Assembly (NCBI RefSeq): GCF_965638725.1
Contig: NC_134962.1
Coordinates: 4,223,501 to 4,287,500, forward strand
Direction of reading: 5' to 3'
DNA: 64,000 nucleotides
Origin: Aptenodytes patagonicus
Lineage: Eukaryota; Chordata; Aves; Sphenisciformes; Spheniscidae
Below are positions 14,401-33,402 of the stretch, in pieces. The notes beneath the pieces are model-generated. The model saw nothing but the letters and a program-made list of their open reading frames with translations. It had not been told where the DNA came from and did no database searches. How positions within the stretch are numbered: the stretch's first letter is position 1; each line of letters begins with the position of its first letter. The translations under genes and the position numbers were made by a program.

Positions 14401-17400
14401 GGTAATAAATCTTTCAAAAAGAAGGCCCAGATAAATTTAATAAGTCCACTTTACAAGCTGTAACTGTTTCAAGTAGGTACCTCATCCCTTAGTTTAAAAG
14501 GTACCATCAGCTTGACCACAAACGGATTTTTAAAAAGTCAGAAGTAATTTCATGGCTTGCATCTGCTCTTGAGTCCCCCTGCCAAGGTCTGTGATTTTAC
14601 AATCAGATATTTCTATTTATAGAAACTGTTTTCTCTCTCTGTCACTCTGGGAAAGACCCACAGAAACAAGAACTGACGAAATAACTATGAACTACAAAAT
14701 AAACAAAGAGATTATTCATACTATAAAATGCACAGAGTAAAAAAAACTTTTTTGTCTTTCAATTAGTTTCTTTTAGTTGCACGAACAAAACCAAATAGAC
14801 AAAGTATATTATCTTATTCATATGAAATGTCTGTGCAAACTCTTTGGCTATGTAGTACAATCTCTGCAAGCTTCTGTAGAGGACAAAGACTGATGCAATA
14901 CCAAACTATTTTTAAGAAGGCATGTATCCTGGAAGGTCTTTGCAGGCTTGGTTGTGCGGTTAGTCATGCAGACAATTCCATTTTACCCTGTCCAACCCCA
15001 CCACCTTCAAGAGAAAAATACCACAATACATAATTTTTCTTACTAAAAACTTGGATGCATCTTTACTTGGTGATTTTCATATGCTTTTTTAAAAAAATGT
15101 TTTTAATTTCCCCTATAGAAATACTAAGCAGATTGGAGTCCTTGCAGAAGCCAACACCATTACTGACTGTAGCCATTTTGTGATGATTTCGGCATGTGCC
15201 TGAAATCCCCATATGCCTGAAAGGTGAGTTAGGAGAGGTCTTTTACAGCTCTGCAAATATATTCTGCATTAATGATTTTGTTGCCAAGCAACAGCAAAGC
15301 AGCACAAAGGGGACCGAAGCTCACCATTGCTAATCTGACTCTGCATGAGGGAGGAAGGAGGAAGGCCCGTCCCAATTGCATCACTGAGATTGCTCTGTGA
15401 ATGGAGAGATTGGTTGGATGCACTCTGAGTCATTCCTCCTGGGCCCAAGTTTATGTTTTGCGTTGGTGGCTGCAAATAACAAGGAGGAGAAGCAAATTTT
15501 TCGTTAGGTTTTAATTAGAAATATAATAACCCCCGAATTAGCCTGAGTGACTAAAAACTGCCGCAACTCAGTATGTGCTTCTTTCACTTTCTGGCCTTGC
15601 TTGCGTAAACCTTTATTCGTTTGACTACTATGTGTGAATGACATTCAGCATGATATAGAGAAGCCGGCAGGCAGCACAGTGAAGATCTTAAAATTGTGCT
15701 TATAATAGAGTCTGGCTTCTGTGCCCATTCTTCCGTACTTAGATGAGTTTCATTTTGTGCTGGTCAGAACATAACTGCTGAGGGGATTTGCATTAGCAAG
15801 ACGATACAGAAGCGTGTTGACAAATTGACCTTTGTCAAGCATAAAGCTATGCTGTATTTTGTGTTACGTGTGATACCTCCAAAATCAATCAATTTAGCAA
15901 GAATAACACAATGTTTAAAGACAAACCAATGCCCAAATGCTGAATTAGATTTTTGACATAAAATAGTGGCATTTTTTTCCTGAGTAAAGAATACAGTAAG
16001 AATAGGTAAAGAATAATGAATCTGGAACAAATGGACCCTGTTCAGATCTGTACCACTGCACCATTTATAGTACATAGACCTTGAGCTACGGAGACAAGAG
16101 ATTAACACAAATATCCCAAAGAATTTGTTTTAAACACAGTAAAAGTAGCTTTTGATTTATTTAGTGGTCTACTTGACCCCTTCAAAACTTTTAGCTGGAA
16201 AAATACTAAAAATGGTTTATTGACAGTGATCAGTAACAGAATCAAAGAACATTTCCCTCTGGCACAGTAAATGTATCTGATGGTAGCACTGGTACTTACA
16301 GCAGGAAGCAAGGACTGCATATTCTGGTTAGAATCTGCTATTGTTGCCAAGTAAACCAGGTTTCTGTGCAAGATTTGTTGGTATCTACAGAATAAGGAAT
16401 AAAGCTTATTCAGAAAGGGTTAACAATACAGAAAATTCCAAACATTTCTCTTTTTTTTTTTTTCTATTTACAAATGATTAGTTAAATTACATTAGCCCAC
16501 TTTTCATCTGTCATAATAAGTAGCGATAGTAATGACCTATATCTGTGCTGTCATGCTTTTCATCAAGGATCAGCATGTTCAACACCTCTTTTACAAATGG
16601 GTAAACCTGGGGGAGGGGAGAGGTAAAATACACTCTCCTTTGAAAGCACTTTGAGGGAACTGTGAAGCTGGGACCTCAGTCTTTGAGTACTGACACCCGG
16701 TCAGCTGCTCTAACAATGAGCCACCTTTTCCTCTTCTGTTTAACAAGGGTCCTAGTAGTATGGAAATTCCAGAACTCCAAAAACCAAAACCTGTTTGCCC
16801 TGCCAGCAAGCTGAGAAGAACAAGATTTTTTTCAAGAGTGCTCTAACTGGAGTGTTTACTCAAGTAAACACCACCAGAACCATTTATGCTTCTTCACAGT
16901 TCTCAACGAACTGGAAAAGCTCATAATAAAGAACAAGAGGGCATCCAAAAGCAAGCTAACAGCTGTGCCATTGAGCAAAGTGAAGAGTCAAACCTTTGGA
17001 AACAGGGAGGGTTCCAAGAAGGCAAGAGAAAATGCTTTTTTAGCATGAGCTTTCTTCTGATGAGGGGAAAATGGCTGCGAAGTGGGAAAAGTGGCAAAAA
17101 TGAAGCGAGAATGGCGACATGACTTCTTTAGCAAAGGCATCTTTTTTAGACTAATTTTTTTGAAAGTACAGCTTTCTGGGCTTGGGCCCATAACTCGACC
17201 TTTCATGGGGCAGATTGGCTATTCTTCCTGACTGAGATTTAACCCCTAAAGTTCATAAAAGTATTTTGCTTTCAAGATTAGTAATAGTAAGCAGTGATAC
17301 AAACTGGTATGTCCACACGCGTATTGTTTTAGCCATAGATAACCACATAGCTGATCCTCAACATTTAATTACTTTCTGATGAAAATGTGTTACTAACTTT

Positions 17401-20400
17401 GTACCTGATTCTACTTGTATTTAATGAATCTACATAGAGCAAGTGGTCCAATAACCATAACTGTTTATAATTATTTCAATAAATGATCTGTTAAAAATAT
17501 TGTAAACACTCAAATACTTCAGAAAAAAACTCTGTTCCAAGAACAATATACACTTCTTAATACAAGTGAATCTAAAAAAATAGTCCAACTGTTTTCTCGG
17601 TGATCAGTGAACAGAACTGTTCATAGTACTGTTCTTGAGAAAAAGTACACCCAAAATTTCTAACACACTCCAAAACTCATAATACTCACTGAGTACATTC
17701 TGCAGTTTTCCCCTTGCTCTGATAATCCATAATACATTGTATTAGGTGGTGATTTTCATCTAGCATCTGCATAAAAAGAAATACGATCAAAACACGTTAC
17801 TACGAGAATCATATTAAAGTCCCGTGTTTTTGTGATACTCCACACTGACCCTTCTTGGCAGTGCATGGTGTTTTGTGCAGTTTTGTTGCCTTGGGATATT
17901 ACAGAGTACCTACACGTGACTTTATTGAGCCACAAGATTGTGCTTTTCAAATCATTCATTTATGAACAGTTATCTTTAAAGGAATTAGTTGAAATACCCA
18001 ACACAGAAGTAGTAATGGACTTACCTTTTTTGCTCCTTAAATGGCAGATAGATTTTTATGCTGAAGAAGGAAAACGCTTTCCCTGTGAAACACCTCTGCC
18101 TCATTCTAATACATCACCCAACCCTTTCCAAAACTCCAGATTTCACTAACATGCCTGCTTTCAAATAAGAAACATACTTTCAAACAATTTAAACCTACTA
18201 GTTTTCCTGCACAGGACTAGCGTGTGCAGACTACTGAACTTGATGAAGTATAAAATTTGTATTACTGGATCTACTGAAACCACATTTAAGAGAATTACAT
18301 CCCAGTGCGTCCTTTGGGGTAGTTCAGTTCTAATACAGGGAGGACTTAAAATGAAAACACAGAGCAATTATGTATCAGTTAATTTATGTGTATCAGTGGC
18401 TGCTAGCTTAGCTTCATTCAATAAATTCTAGTGACTGACTTGTTCCAAGAAGATCAGAGCTGCTGGACAAAATGACCACTGACCTTTATTTAATGAACTT
18501 ATAATACAATTAAAAGCTTAAAATATCCTTTGATTTGCTTTAAAATTTCACATACAACAGTTTGTCTCTCCCCCCCAGCTTTCTTGTGAATGCAGCAAGC
18601 TTTCTGCAGGTGAATGAATGGAAAAATAACAACAGTATTTACAAATTTAGATTTGCCTCTGGCAAAAACTCACTACATGGTGCAGTTTGTGGGTACGGCT
18701 GCTGTTAAGTGCTTGCAAGATTGGGCCTTTAACCACTGTGTCATCAGGATAGAAGAGCTCTTCAGGAAAGAAGAACGTGTCTTCATAGGAGTTAAATGTG
18801 AATTAATCCGTATAGGTATGTGTTCTGACCAGAATAAATTCTTGACCCATTCAGATGCAAACAAAGGGCTAGATTACAGGAAAATGAGCAGAAGAGTCTT
18901 TCTGATGCACTTGCAATCTAGCTAGTCACTCCCTTAGAGAACTCAGCTTGTCCTGCTTCTTGCTCGTAATTTGCAGGTTGGTCTTAACTTTGCCGGACAC
19001 CCTCATCCATCACAGGCTCTGGCTGCTGGAACTTGCAGTGATCCCCTGTAGCTCAAGTCAGCGAGGGTCTGAGGAACGGAGGCGTTGCTGTGGCCTGCCA
19101 CGGCAGGTCGGCAGGCTGCTCTCTCGAATGCTGACGGGGAACGTCAGAATTGTGTCAGTCAAGAATCCATGTTCCTCCTGCATGCGTGCCTATGCTCACA
19201 TGGCAACCCGGGTGCAGCATACGATTTTAAGAGAAAATACTCCTGCCTGATGCACAGTGCAGCTCTTTGTTTCATGCTCTGTACTCATTGTTGTACAGAA
19301 TTTTCACCCGTGTCAGTGGAAATTCTGTATATACAATTAGCAAAGAATATAAACCCATCCTTTTCAGTTTCCACAACAGATATCGTTGGCAGTTATTTCC
19401 ACATTCAGTTAAGATGCCTATTCAACAGCAAGAGTCCAAGCAATATTACAGATATCTTTGTTGGAAAAGGGCTATGCTTCCACAATTAGCTGAAAAATAT
19501 TTTGCTTACTGAAAAAGGAATCAGGAATAGCTCTTTTCCTAACTTACTAGGAAAAAAGAACCGACTTCTGATCTCCATTACACAGAAGAAGCTGAAGTTT
19601 ACTGCTCTGCAAATGCTATTTGATGAACTATTGAAGCACCACCATCACTGCTCTCTTGTCAAAAGCTCTAACTTCCTCCATGTGAAGTCTATTTTAGGAA
19701 TAGTTGGTACTGGAATAATAACAGCTTTGAAAGACTACCAAAATTGAGTTAATAAATAAAAATAAGCTGCTCATATATTACGACTACAAATGAGAATAAT
19801 CTTGTTTTTCAATGAAATCGGTATGTGTTCTAAAAAGCTCACTTTAATGAGGATTTTTTGAGTTCCTAGCCCAGCACCTGCTCCTTCTCTCACCGCCCCA
19901 TTTCTACACGTGACTACAAAGCCCATCTAGTTACTGTGCCTGCAAGTCTCTTCCTCAGCCTCACTGCTTGTCAAAACGAAAATCGCTGCCCACAGCCCAA
20001 CACTGATGAACAGTCCTGAAGTAACATGCCAGCAAAGGTACCTGAGGTGGGAAATGTTTTCACATGTTATTGGTAAAGGAGTAACATTTTGAAGCTTCCA
20101 GAAAGTTTATGAATACGCAAAAAGGAAAGGGCTTGAAAATCAACCTGAAGATACTTTGGCTGCCCTTTGTCTGTGGATGCAGTCATGTTTTAAGTACAAA
20201 CTATCTGAATTATGAAATTCTGTCCTAACCCCAGTCAATCCGGAGGTTAGAGAAAAACTTACCCACTGAGTCTGAAATATTTTAGAATTTAAAATTAACC
20301 GGTTCACAATACTACATGTGCTGCAAGAGCTACACAAAACGGGATTAGTTTCCAAACAGCCTCCTGAGATTCAAGTCATCTCTGCAGTCTCCCTTACGGC

Positions 20401-21508
20401 AGTTTGTTCTGTCTTAATCTCTGTTCCGTCACAGTCTTCCACTGAGGATTTTTTCCCTAGAAGTCATAAATTGGCACCAGGTGATGCTTTGGCTGCAACA
20501 CCCACTGATGATGGGTTAATTGCTGTACTAGCAATGGCACTTCTTCACTGGTCACCATTTACGAATGGACCACGTAGAACATGCACACCTCACCTCCACC
20601 GCGCTACACGACTCCGCACAAGCGAAACACCTCTGCGGTGGGGAACACGCCAAAAATACGGTAGAAGTACAAATGACAATAGCAGTCAAAGTAGAAACAT
20701 GCATGTTCTTTATTGACATTTCCAGCCTCTTCCTTACTGACCGTTACCTTCTGCGGGAGGAAGGGGCTGTCGGGCATGTGTGCGGAGTCCCTGCTGTCAA
20801 TCCTGCGAAATAGGAAACAATAACTTCCCAACTAGGAACCCTCTGCCTTGGCCTCCACACGAGACCCATGCCGACATCTCCTCTCCAAAGGAAACCTTTC
20901 GAAACCTTTGTCATTAAACATCAATAAACACATCACAAATAACAGTAACAGTATCTGAGGAATACCAGCGACTGGTGCTCCCTCTATCTTCCGAGAGATT
21001 AAAATTCTGCATCCAAATACAAAAGAAAACCCTTGCAAATTCAGTATTTTAATTCATTTTTGAGGTTGGGTTTTTTGGGGATGCCAGAAGCTGACCTGCC
21101 ATCAGAAATTAATCACGTATTTGCAGATTTTATTGCAATTCCCCAATGTATTATTGGCAGCTTTTTTGCCCTTTGCGAGCAGCAGAGATAACGTGCCATC
21201 CCAATTTTATGCCCCAAGTCCTTCTCTCGCTCTCTTTGCAGTGATCTGAACACCTTTGCTTTGTTCCACCTCCTCCTCCTCCTCCTTCCCCCACCTCTCT
21301 CTCCAGCTGTCCATCTCTGCAGCCCTCGCAAATTCACTAGTTTTCCGGATCGCCCTAGAAATAAGCCTCCTTCCTCAGCTACAGGAGCATGGACAGAATA
21401 AATGTCTAAAATTGTCTGTATAAAAGCATGCTTTTTTACCTTCTGGATAGTTTGCTGGGTGACCTCCCCTTTGCCTCTTGGGCGAGCAGAAGCAAAGGCA
21501 ACCGACAT
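5490..21508 (-). CDS. SS18L1: SS18-like protein 1 / CREST, nBAF chromatin-remodelling subunit
   Basis: Eleven coding exons on the minus strand: 21508-21440, 17766-17690, 16384-16300, 15469-15325, 11689-11492, 10491-10327, 9413-9312, 8909-8817, 7500-7381, 5846-5719 and 5516-5490. All have GT-AG junctions and the total is 1209 bp, giving 402 aa (I recall about 396 in human). The protein starts MSVAFASARPRGKGEVTQQ. The SNH (SYT N-terminal homology) domain covers about residues 14-77 and includes YLATIADSNQNMQSLLPA. A Met/Gln/Ser-rich middle follows, then a Gln/Tyr/Gly/Pro-rich, prion-like C terminus ending GQYGNYQQ. CREST is a calcium-responsive nuclear coactivator; it joins the neuronal BAF complex through the SNH domain and contacts CBP/p300 through the C terminus. 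Exons 5-9 are all multiples of three in phase 1. The gene is divergent from PSMA7, with 689 bp between the two start codons. Introns are otherwise unremarkable apart from simple repeats and an old L2/MIR-like remnant. Confidence 0.96.
7721..7738. repeat. (AAAC)n microsatellite
   Basis: About four tandem AAAC units lie in the SS18L1 intron between exons 8 and 9. Confidence 0.8.
11793..11812. repeat. (AAAAC)4 microsatellite
   Basis: About four AAAAC units lie roughly 100 bp upstream, in transcript direction, of SS18L1 exon 5. Confidence 0.8.
13128..13146. repeat. A19 homopolymer
   Basis: A run of 19 A residues lies in the intron between SS18L1 exons 4 and 5. I found no SINE body or gene-like sequence attached to it, so it is scored as a simple repeat and not as a retrocopy tail. 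Confidence 0.75.
16585..16725. repeat. Ancient L2/MIR-like 3'-end remnant
   Basis: The stretch beginning CTTTTACAAATGGGTAAACC and continuing through a GGTAAAA block to GCTCTAAC resembles the conserved 3' region shared by old amniote L2 LINEs and MIR SINEs. In that region a TTTTACAGATGGGGAAACTG-type core is followed by a receding tail. The match is by eye and heavily diverged. It lies in the SS18L1 intron between exons 2 and 3. Confidence 0.4.
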
Positions 21509-21589
21509 GGTGGGGTTTTTTTATGTGTCTATAATATATTGGTTCCAGGCTCTAATAATATTGTTATTATCTGGCTGCTATTGCCGTGC

Positions 21590-28665
<7,076 letters not shown>

Positions 28666-28775
28666 TGAATGAAATTCAACTGCTTAGCTCCTTCTTTTTA
28701 ATTCAAGTGATGGGTTATTCTGTATAGACAACATGTAGGCATTCCACTTACTCATACTGTGCTCTCGAGACCTAC

Positions 28776-28781
28776 AATAAA
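28776..28781 (+). terminator. PSMA7: PSMA7 polyadenylation signal AATAAA
   Basis: A canonical AATAAA lies 111 bp after the PSMA7 stop codon and is followed by a T-rich stretch. Cleavage is therefore expected near 28795-28800, giving a short 3' UTR. Confidence 0.85.
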
Positions 28782-30275
28782 CCTACTGACTTTTTTTTTA
28801 AGCTGTTATTTTAAAAAAAATCTGTCTGTTCCTTGGATTTTAATAACCTAGGATTATTTGGCTGGCTACAAACCAGCAGTAGTGACCCATTAAAGGATAA
28901 AGACTTTGTTTGCATTTTTCTCCTCAGCTGCTGCAGTTTGTTTAATGAGTCTCTTCCATGCTGTCTCAGTTGTTAGCTGTTTTTTTTTTTTAGTAGCTGT
29001 CTCAAGTGTTGTGTTATGACCTCAACAGAACATAACTAATACTGAGTTACGCTTTTTTTTTCTGTGATTGCCCACTAGGGGATTTACAGACCAGTCGCTT
29101 CCTAATGCTAAAAATAACTATAGAGAATGTTACATGCAACACAGTGAAAGTACAAAGCTTTAGTCCCGTTTCTCCTTTGGTGTTTACTTTCACGCTGCTG
29201 CTCTGTGCATCCTACCCGCAGGAGCTGACTTTAACTCAGCTTCTGGTCGAGCCTGTTTGTTCCCAGTCCCAGCAATGGCGTGAGCCAGTTCTCTCTTCCC
29301 TTCAGCGGAGGGAGATGTAAGGGAGGCAGAGACCTGCCTCCACGCTGCTGCGCACCAATGTCATGTTCCTCTTGAGAGGCAGGATCTGCACTGTGCCATC
29401 TACCTGCTGCAGACATTAACGTGTATAATGTAATAAACTTAGAAGTACATACATTTGAAGGTGTCAGGTGACAACTGTTTACTGAAATGGTATAAAACTA
29501 GCCCGAAGGGGATGTGACTGGAAATAGGGAGTTTTATTTCACATAGGTATTTGCATCGTGGCATCTCCACTCTCTGGTTCTGGTCATGGAAAAGCTCTTT
29601 CCAGCTGACTGGTCTGCTGTCAGCACCTCAGCCGCCTTGCAGAGCAGATCAGGACAGTTCTCTGGTGACTACAGCCTATACTCTAAGGCCCTTTGTGACA
29701 CAAAGGAGGCAGAAGCAGGCAGGGGTGGGAGCTGGCCATCCTGCTCCAGCCAAGGTGAGGCTCCTCCTGCCAGCCCCTGGGCCTGCACAGCTCTGAAACA
29801 AGGTGGGTACAGGACAGAGCAGGTCTCCCATCCCTCGTGCTGCACAGGGGTGAACAGGATTGTTCACCTCCTCCCTGTCTCCATGTTAAAAATTTTGTTT
29901 TTCATTTCCTTTTGTTCCCAGGGCCTTGTTTATCTTTCAATACAACCCTTAAGCACAATAAAAGGCTTTGTCCCTCCTGTCTGGGCATCTCTACTCCCAG
30001 CTTTCAGGGAAGGGGAAAGTTGGTCACTTCAGTAAGTCGTGCTGTCATGCTTAGTGTTGTCTTTTCCCATCTCAGAGAAGCCTCAGGCCTCTCCCACACC
30101 TGAGCTCTTACCCACAAGACTTGCACTGCTTGCAATAGTAACAGGTTCCACTTTATGATAAAAGTTTCCCTACTTAGAGCCACCAAGGAACTGGAACAGC
30201 CTTTGAAAGCAGCTCTTCAGTCTGCTATTGACAACCAGCACGTGGTTTTACAGGTAGAAAGCAAGACTCATCTGG

Positions 30276-30404
30276 CAGCAGGCACAGCAAGGACTGAGAG
30301 CATCCCGGTACCCTGCAGCAGGCACAGCAAGGACTGAGAGCATCCCGGTACCCTGCAGGAGGCACAGCAAGGACTGAGAGCATCCCGGTACCCTGCAGGA
30401 GGCA
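30276..30404. repeat. 40-bp minisatellite, 3.2 copies
   Basis: Three near-identical 40-bp units (30276-30315, 30316-30355, 30356-30395) are followed by a 9-base partial copy. Units begin CAGCAGGCACAGCAAGG or CAGGAGGCACAGCAAGG and end GGTACCCTG. The copies differ by about one base, so the expansion is recent. Confidence 0.95.
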
Positions 30405-30950
30405 GCTCAGCTACAGGAGCCTCTGCCCCAGGGCACCTCACACCCCCTGAGCATCCCGAGGAAGGCTGGTCAGACATCGCTGGGACTGCTCCAGGCAGCA
30501 GATACAAACCTGCAGTAACTCTCACATGCTCCCTGGCCTCTCGCACCACAGCTGAGCTGTTTACAGCTAAATGCCACAAAGCAAAGTGTGGGCAGAGTAT
30601 CCCACAGGAATCAAGGACAGGAAAGCTGCAGCACTGCTTCTGCTCAGGAAAGCATTAGACCACTTCAGCTAGAGAAAGCGAGTTGCTGGAATCCCGTGTT
30701 GTTTTGTTTATCAGTCCTTGGACTGGAATTTTGAAGTTACAAAAGCTGTGTTTGCTTCCCCACACAAGTCACCACCATCATTCCGTGTTGGGAATCTTCC
30801 ACATGGAAGGTGACAGGGCTGCGAGCCATCTGCCCCAGACCCAACAGAACGAGTGTTCCTGTTGGAGAGGGGCTCGCAGTTCCTGAGCCCAGGGGCTGAG
30901 CCACAGCCGTTAGTCCCCTCACGCTGCTCCCATACACCAGAATGAGCCAG

Positions 30951-30980
30951 GTACAGTGCTCGACTGTACAGTGCTCGACT
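30951..30980. repeat. Perfect 15-bp tandem duplication
   Basis: GTACAGTGCTCGACT occurs twice head to tail. No coding or regulatory meaning is apparent. Confidence 0.9.
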
Positions 30981-31700
30981 GGAGAGGCTGGGACACATCT
31001 GTGGTACAGTAACTTCAGCAGGAACAATGACTGTGTCTTACGTATTAGCTCCGAGGCTTTACAGTAGAAACAAGGGGAATTACTGCCTTAAAAATAAATG
31101 AAAAGGCATTATCACACAGAAGTTAATGATGATTTCCCATTTTGCCACAGCTACCTCAAACAAGTCAGTTGACTCTGGCAGCGCAATTCCATCTTTACAC
31201 TTAATGTTTTGTCAGCAGAGAAATTAGAGGCTTGCAGCAGCTTCCAAGTAAGCGGTTTCAGCACACGCCCTGTTTTGCTGGTATGAGCCCAGATACTGAA
31301 GGCATTTGTGGCTACTGAACCAGCAGCACTACCACCCAAAACAAGCTCTAGTCACCCCACCAGCCCAAGGAGTCGGGCTCTGCCAGGTAGTCACACAGCA
31401 CGGTGCACGCTCCGGGCGGTTTGGACAAGAGGAACACTCAATTAGGCAGATCCCTCAACAAGAGAGCCGGAACACAGAACACAGGGTAACAGTGACAAGG
31501 GGGTCAGCGCTGGGATTAGGGTTTTTAAGCCCATTTCAAATACTGTGTAACGCTTTCCAGGCCTGCCAGAACCCTGCAGCCCCGTCTTCTCTGACTCGGG
31601 TTAGAGCCCTGCTGGGACAGGCACCTGACAAGCTGCACAGACTGATGTTACTGAGCTACGTACAAAACAAAGTAGGAGGGAAACGTTAAACATTTACATG

Positions 31701-31706
31701 TTTATT
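31701..31706 (-). terminator. LSM14B: LSM14B distal polyadenylation signal AATAAA
   Basis: A canonical hexamer on the minus strand sits in an AT-rich setting about 1.7 kb past the stop codon, at the edge of the convergent gap. Confidence 0.6.
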
Positions 31707-33371
31707 ATAATTACAATTTACATTACTCCAAAGAGCAGCCCCACTGCTATGTTCTAATTCTTAGCAATAAAGTCCTACAAAAATAAATCCAAGCTTTTAC
31801 AGTAACCTAGGTCAATGCATAACTAAAAAATTCTAGCTATGTAAGGGGTTCAGTCATCAAGGTGCTTTTTCAACAAAATTCCCTACCAACCGAAAAAGGG
31901 ACACATGCCTATAGCAATTTAACCCACTTATTCATGCAAACAAACGTAACCCCCCCTCCCAGCCCCTCTCCCCACATACAGATTTTTAAAAACAAAAGAA
32001 AAACAACTAAACTATTTACAGTATGGGGGGGTATAGAGGAAACAAATTAAACATGCCCATCTGTTAAGCTTCATTATATGGACTCCCATCCCTAGTTTAA
32101 TGAAAACATTCCATAGTGTTCCACCACAGTCTACTAGTGTACAGAGAACTGTTTGCATTTGGTACCACCTATGAGCGAGGCACAAACTGAGGCAAGAAGT
32201 CAGAGCTTCGGGTTTCCTTCCCAGACAGTCAACTACTGCCAAAAACGCTTTATTCTGAGCACAGGAGCGGAGACACTTGCCGCTCCTGTCCCGCCGAGGG
32301 CACAGCACACTGTCCCCCCACACTGCCCTGACCCAGTAAGGAGCTCCAAGCCTCTGGGAACACCCAGCCCCCTTCAGCTCGAGGGAGAGTCACGGTTCTG
32401 TGTAAACCTGCAGTACCTCCACCTGAGTACCAGCCGACAAACAGTTGCACAGTCAGTTACACTACTACATGATCAACAATCCAGTATTCCCAAGTGACAA
32501 TATACATAACTCCCCAGCACCAGGAATCCACTCTTCCAGATACCAAGTGCTACTTCACACCTGCTGCTGAGAACAGTGAGACCAGCAGCACCAAAGAATC
32601 CATTTGGTTACTCAGAACAAACAAATTATAGCTGGTTTATTTCAAGTGAGCTTTGGTTCCATGTTAAAATAGCATGATTTATCTTCTTCAGGGTTCAGAA
32701 AAGGAGTCTGACTTTAAGCTTAGACTATAGCAGCCTTTGAAAGACCCAGAAAGAAGAACCATGTAAGTTAGTCTGCACTTAAAAAAAAAAAAACAAAACA
32801 CAAACAAAAAAGACACCCTGAAGAAGGTACCCCTGAACACATTCCCTCTTCCAAAGAATATTCCAGCTGACATTTGCTGGTCCAAAGTAAGTCCAGAATA
32901 TAAGCAGTAGTACATGAAGTTCTGTCGCTTGAGCTGAGACAGTAAACAATATGAACCATTTTCCCACATTAGTGCAGCAGTTGGTTGCTTTCTTTCTATA
33001 TACAGTTTCATCCTCTCAGGAGAGATGTTAGAACCTATTCAGAAAAAAAGGCAGAATTAGATTTGGTATCATGGGGATCTTCTCCCAGGAAAAAGAAAAG
33101 CAGCAAAGTTCACACCCATGTATCAACTGAAATGCTTAGCTAGAGACTTGGCCCGAAGAAGCAGCTCTTGCTGTCTCAGACAGAAGGCTAGCCCAAGAAA
33201 TCAACAGAACAATCAACGTGTTAAAACCGCTCATATTTCCTTCTACCACTTCGAAGGACAGATCAGATACAATAAGGAACAATTCTTGATATATCCATGA
33301 GACTGGAGAGCAAGAGGTTGCACAGACAGTTCAGGCAAGGAATAAGAGACAAACCTGGCTCAGAGACACTA

Positions 33372-33377
33372 TTTATT
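33372..33377 (-). terminator. LSM14B: LSM14B proximal polyadenylation signal AATAAA (candidate)
   Basis: A canonical hexamer starts about 26 nt past the stop codon on the minus strand. Whether it is used cannot be told from sequence. Confidence 0.35.
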
Positions 33378-33402
33378 CTTGCTAAAAAACTTGCCTCTGA
33401 AG

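Larger units (their letters stand above)
28801..31684. other. Convergent intergenic gap between PSMA7 and LSM14B
   Basis: No supported gene is seen. The gap holds a 40-bp minisatellite, a 15-bp tandem duplication and a plus-strand AATAAA near 29430 that has no matching exon. Several open frames of 60-150 codons here show no recognisable protein. Confidence 0.5.
31685..33402 (-). other. LSM14B: LSM14B 3' UTR
   Basis: This AT-rich, exon-free sequence follows the LSM14B stop codon. It ends just past an AATAAA on the minus strand at 31701-31706. The length of about 1.7 kb assumes that distal signal is used. A second AATAAA only about 26 nt past the stop could give a very short alternative UTR. 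Confidence 0.6.

Noticed and set aside
18614-18925. 103-codon plus-strand frame in SS18L1 intron 1
   Set aside because: Antisense to the gene, not recognised, and within the length expected by chance in this much sequence.
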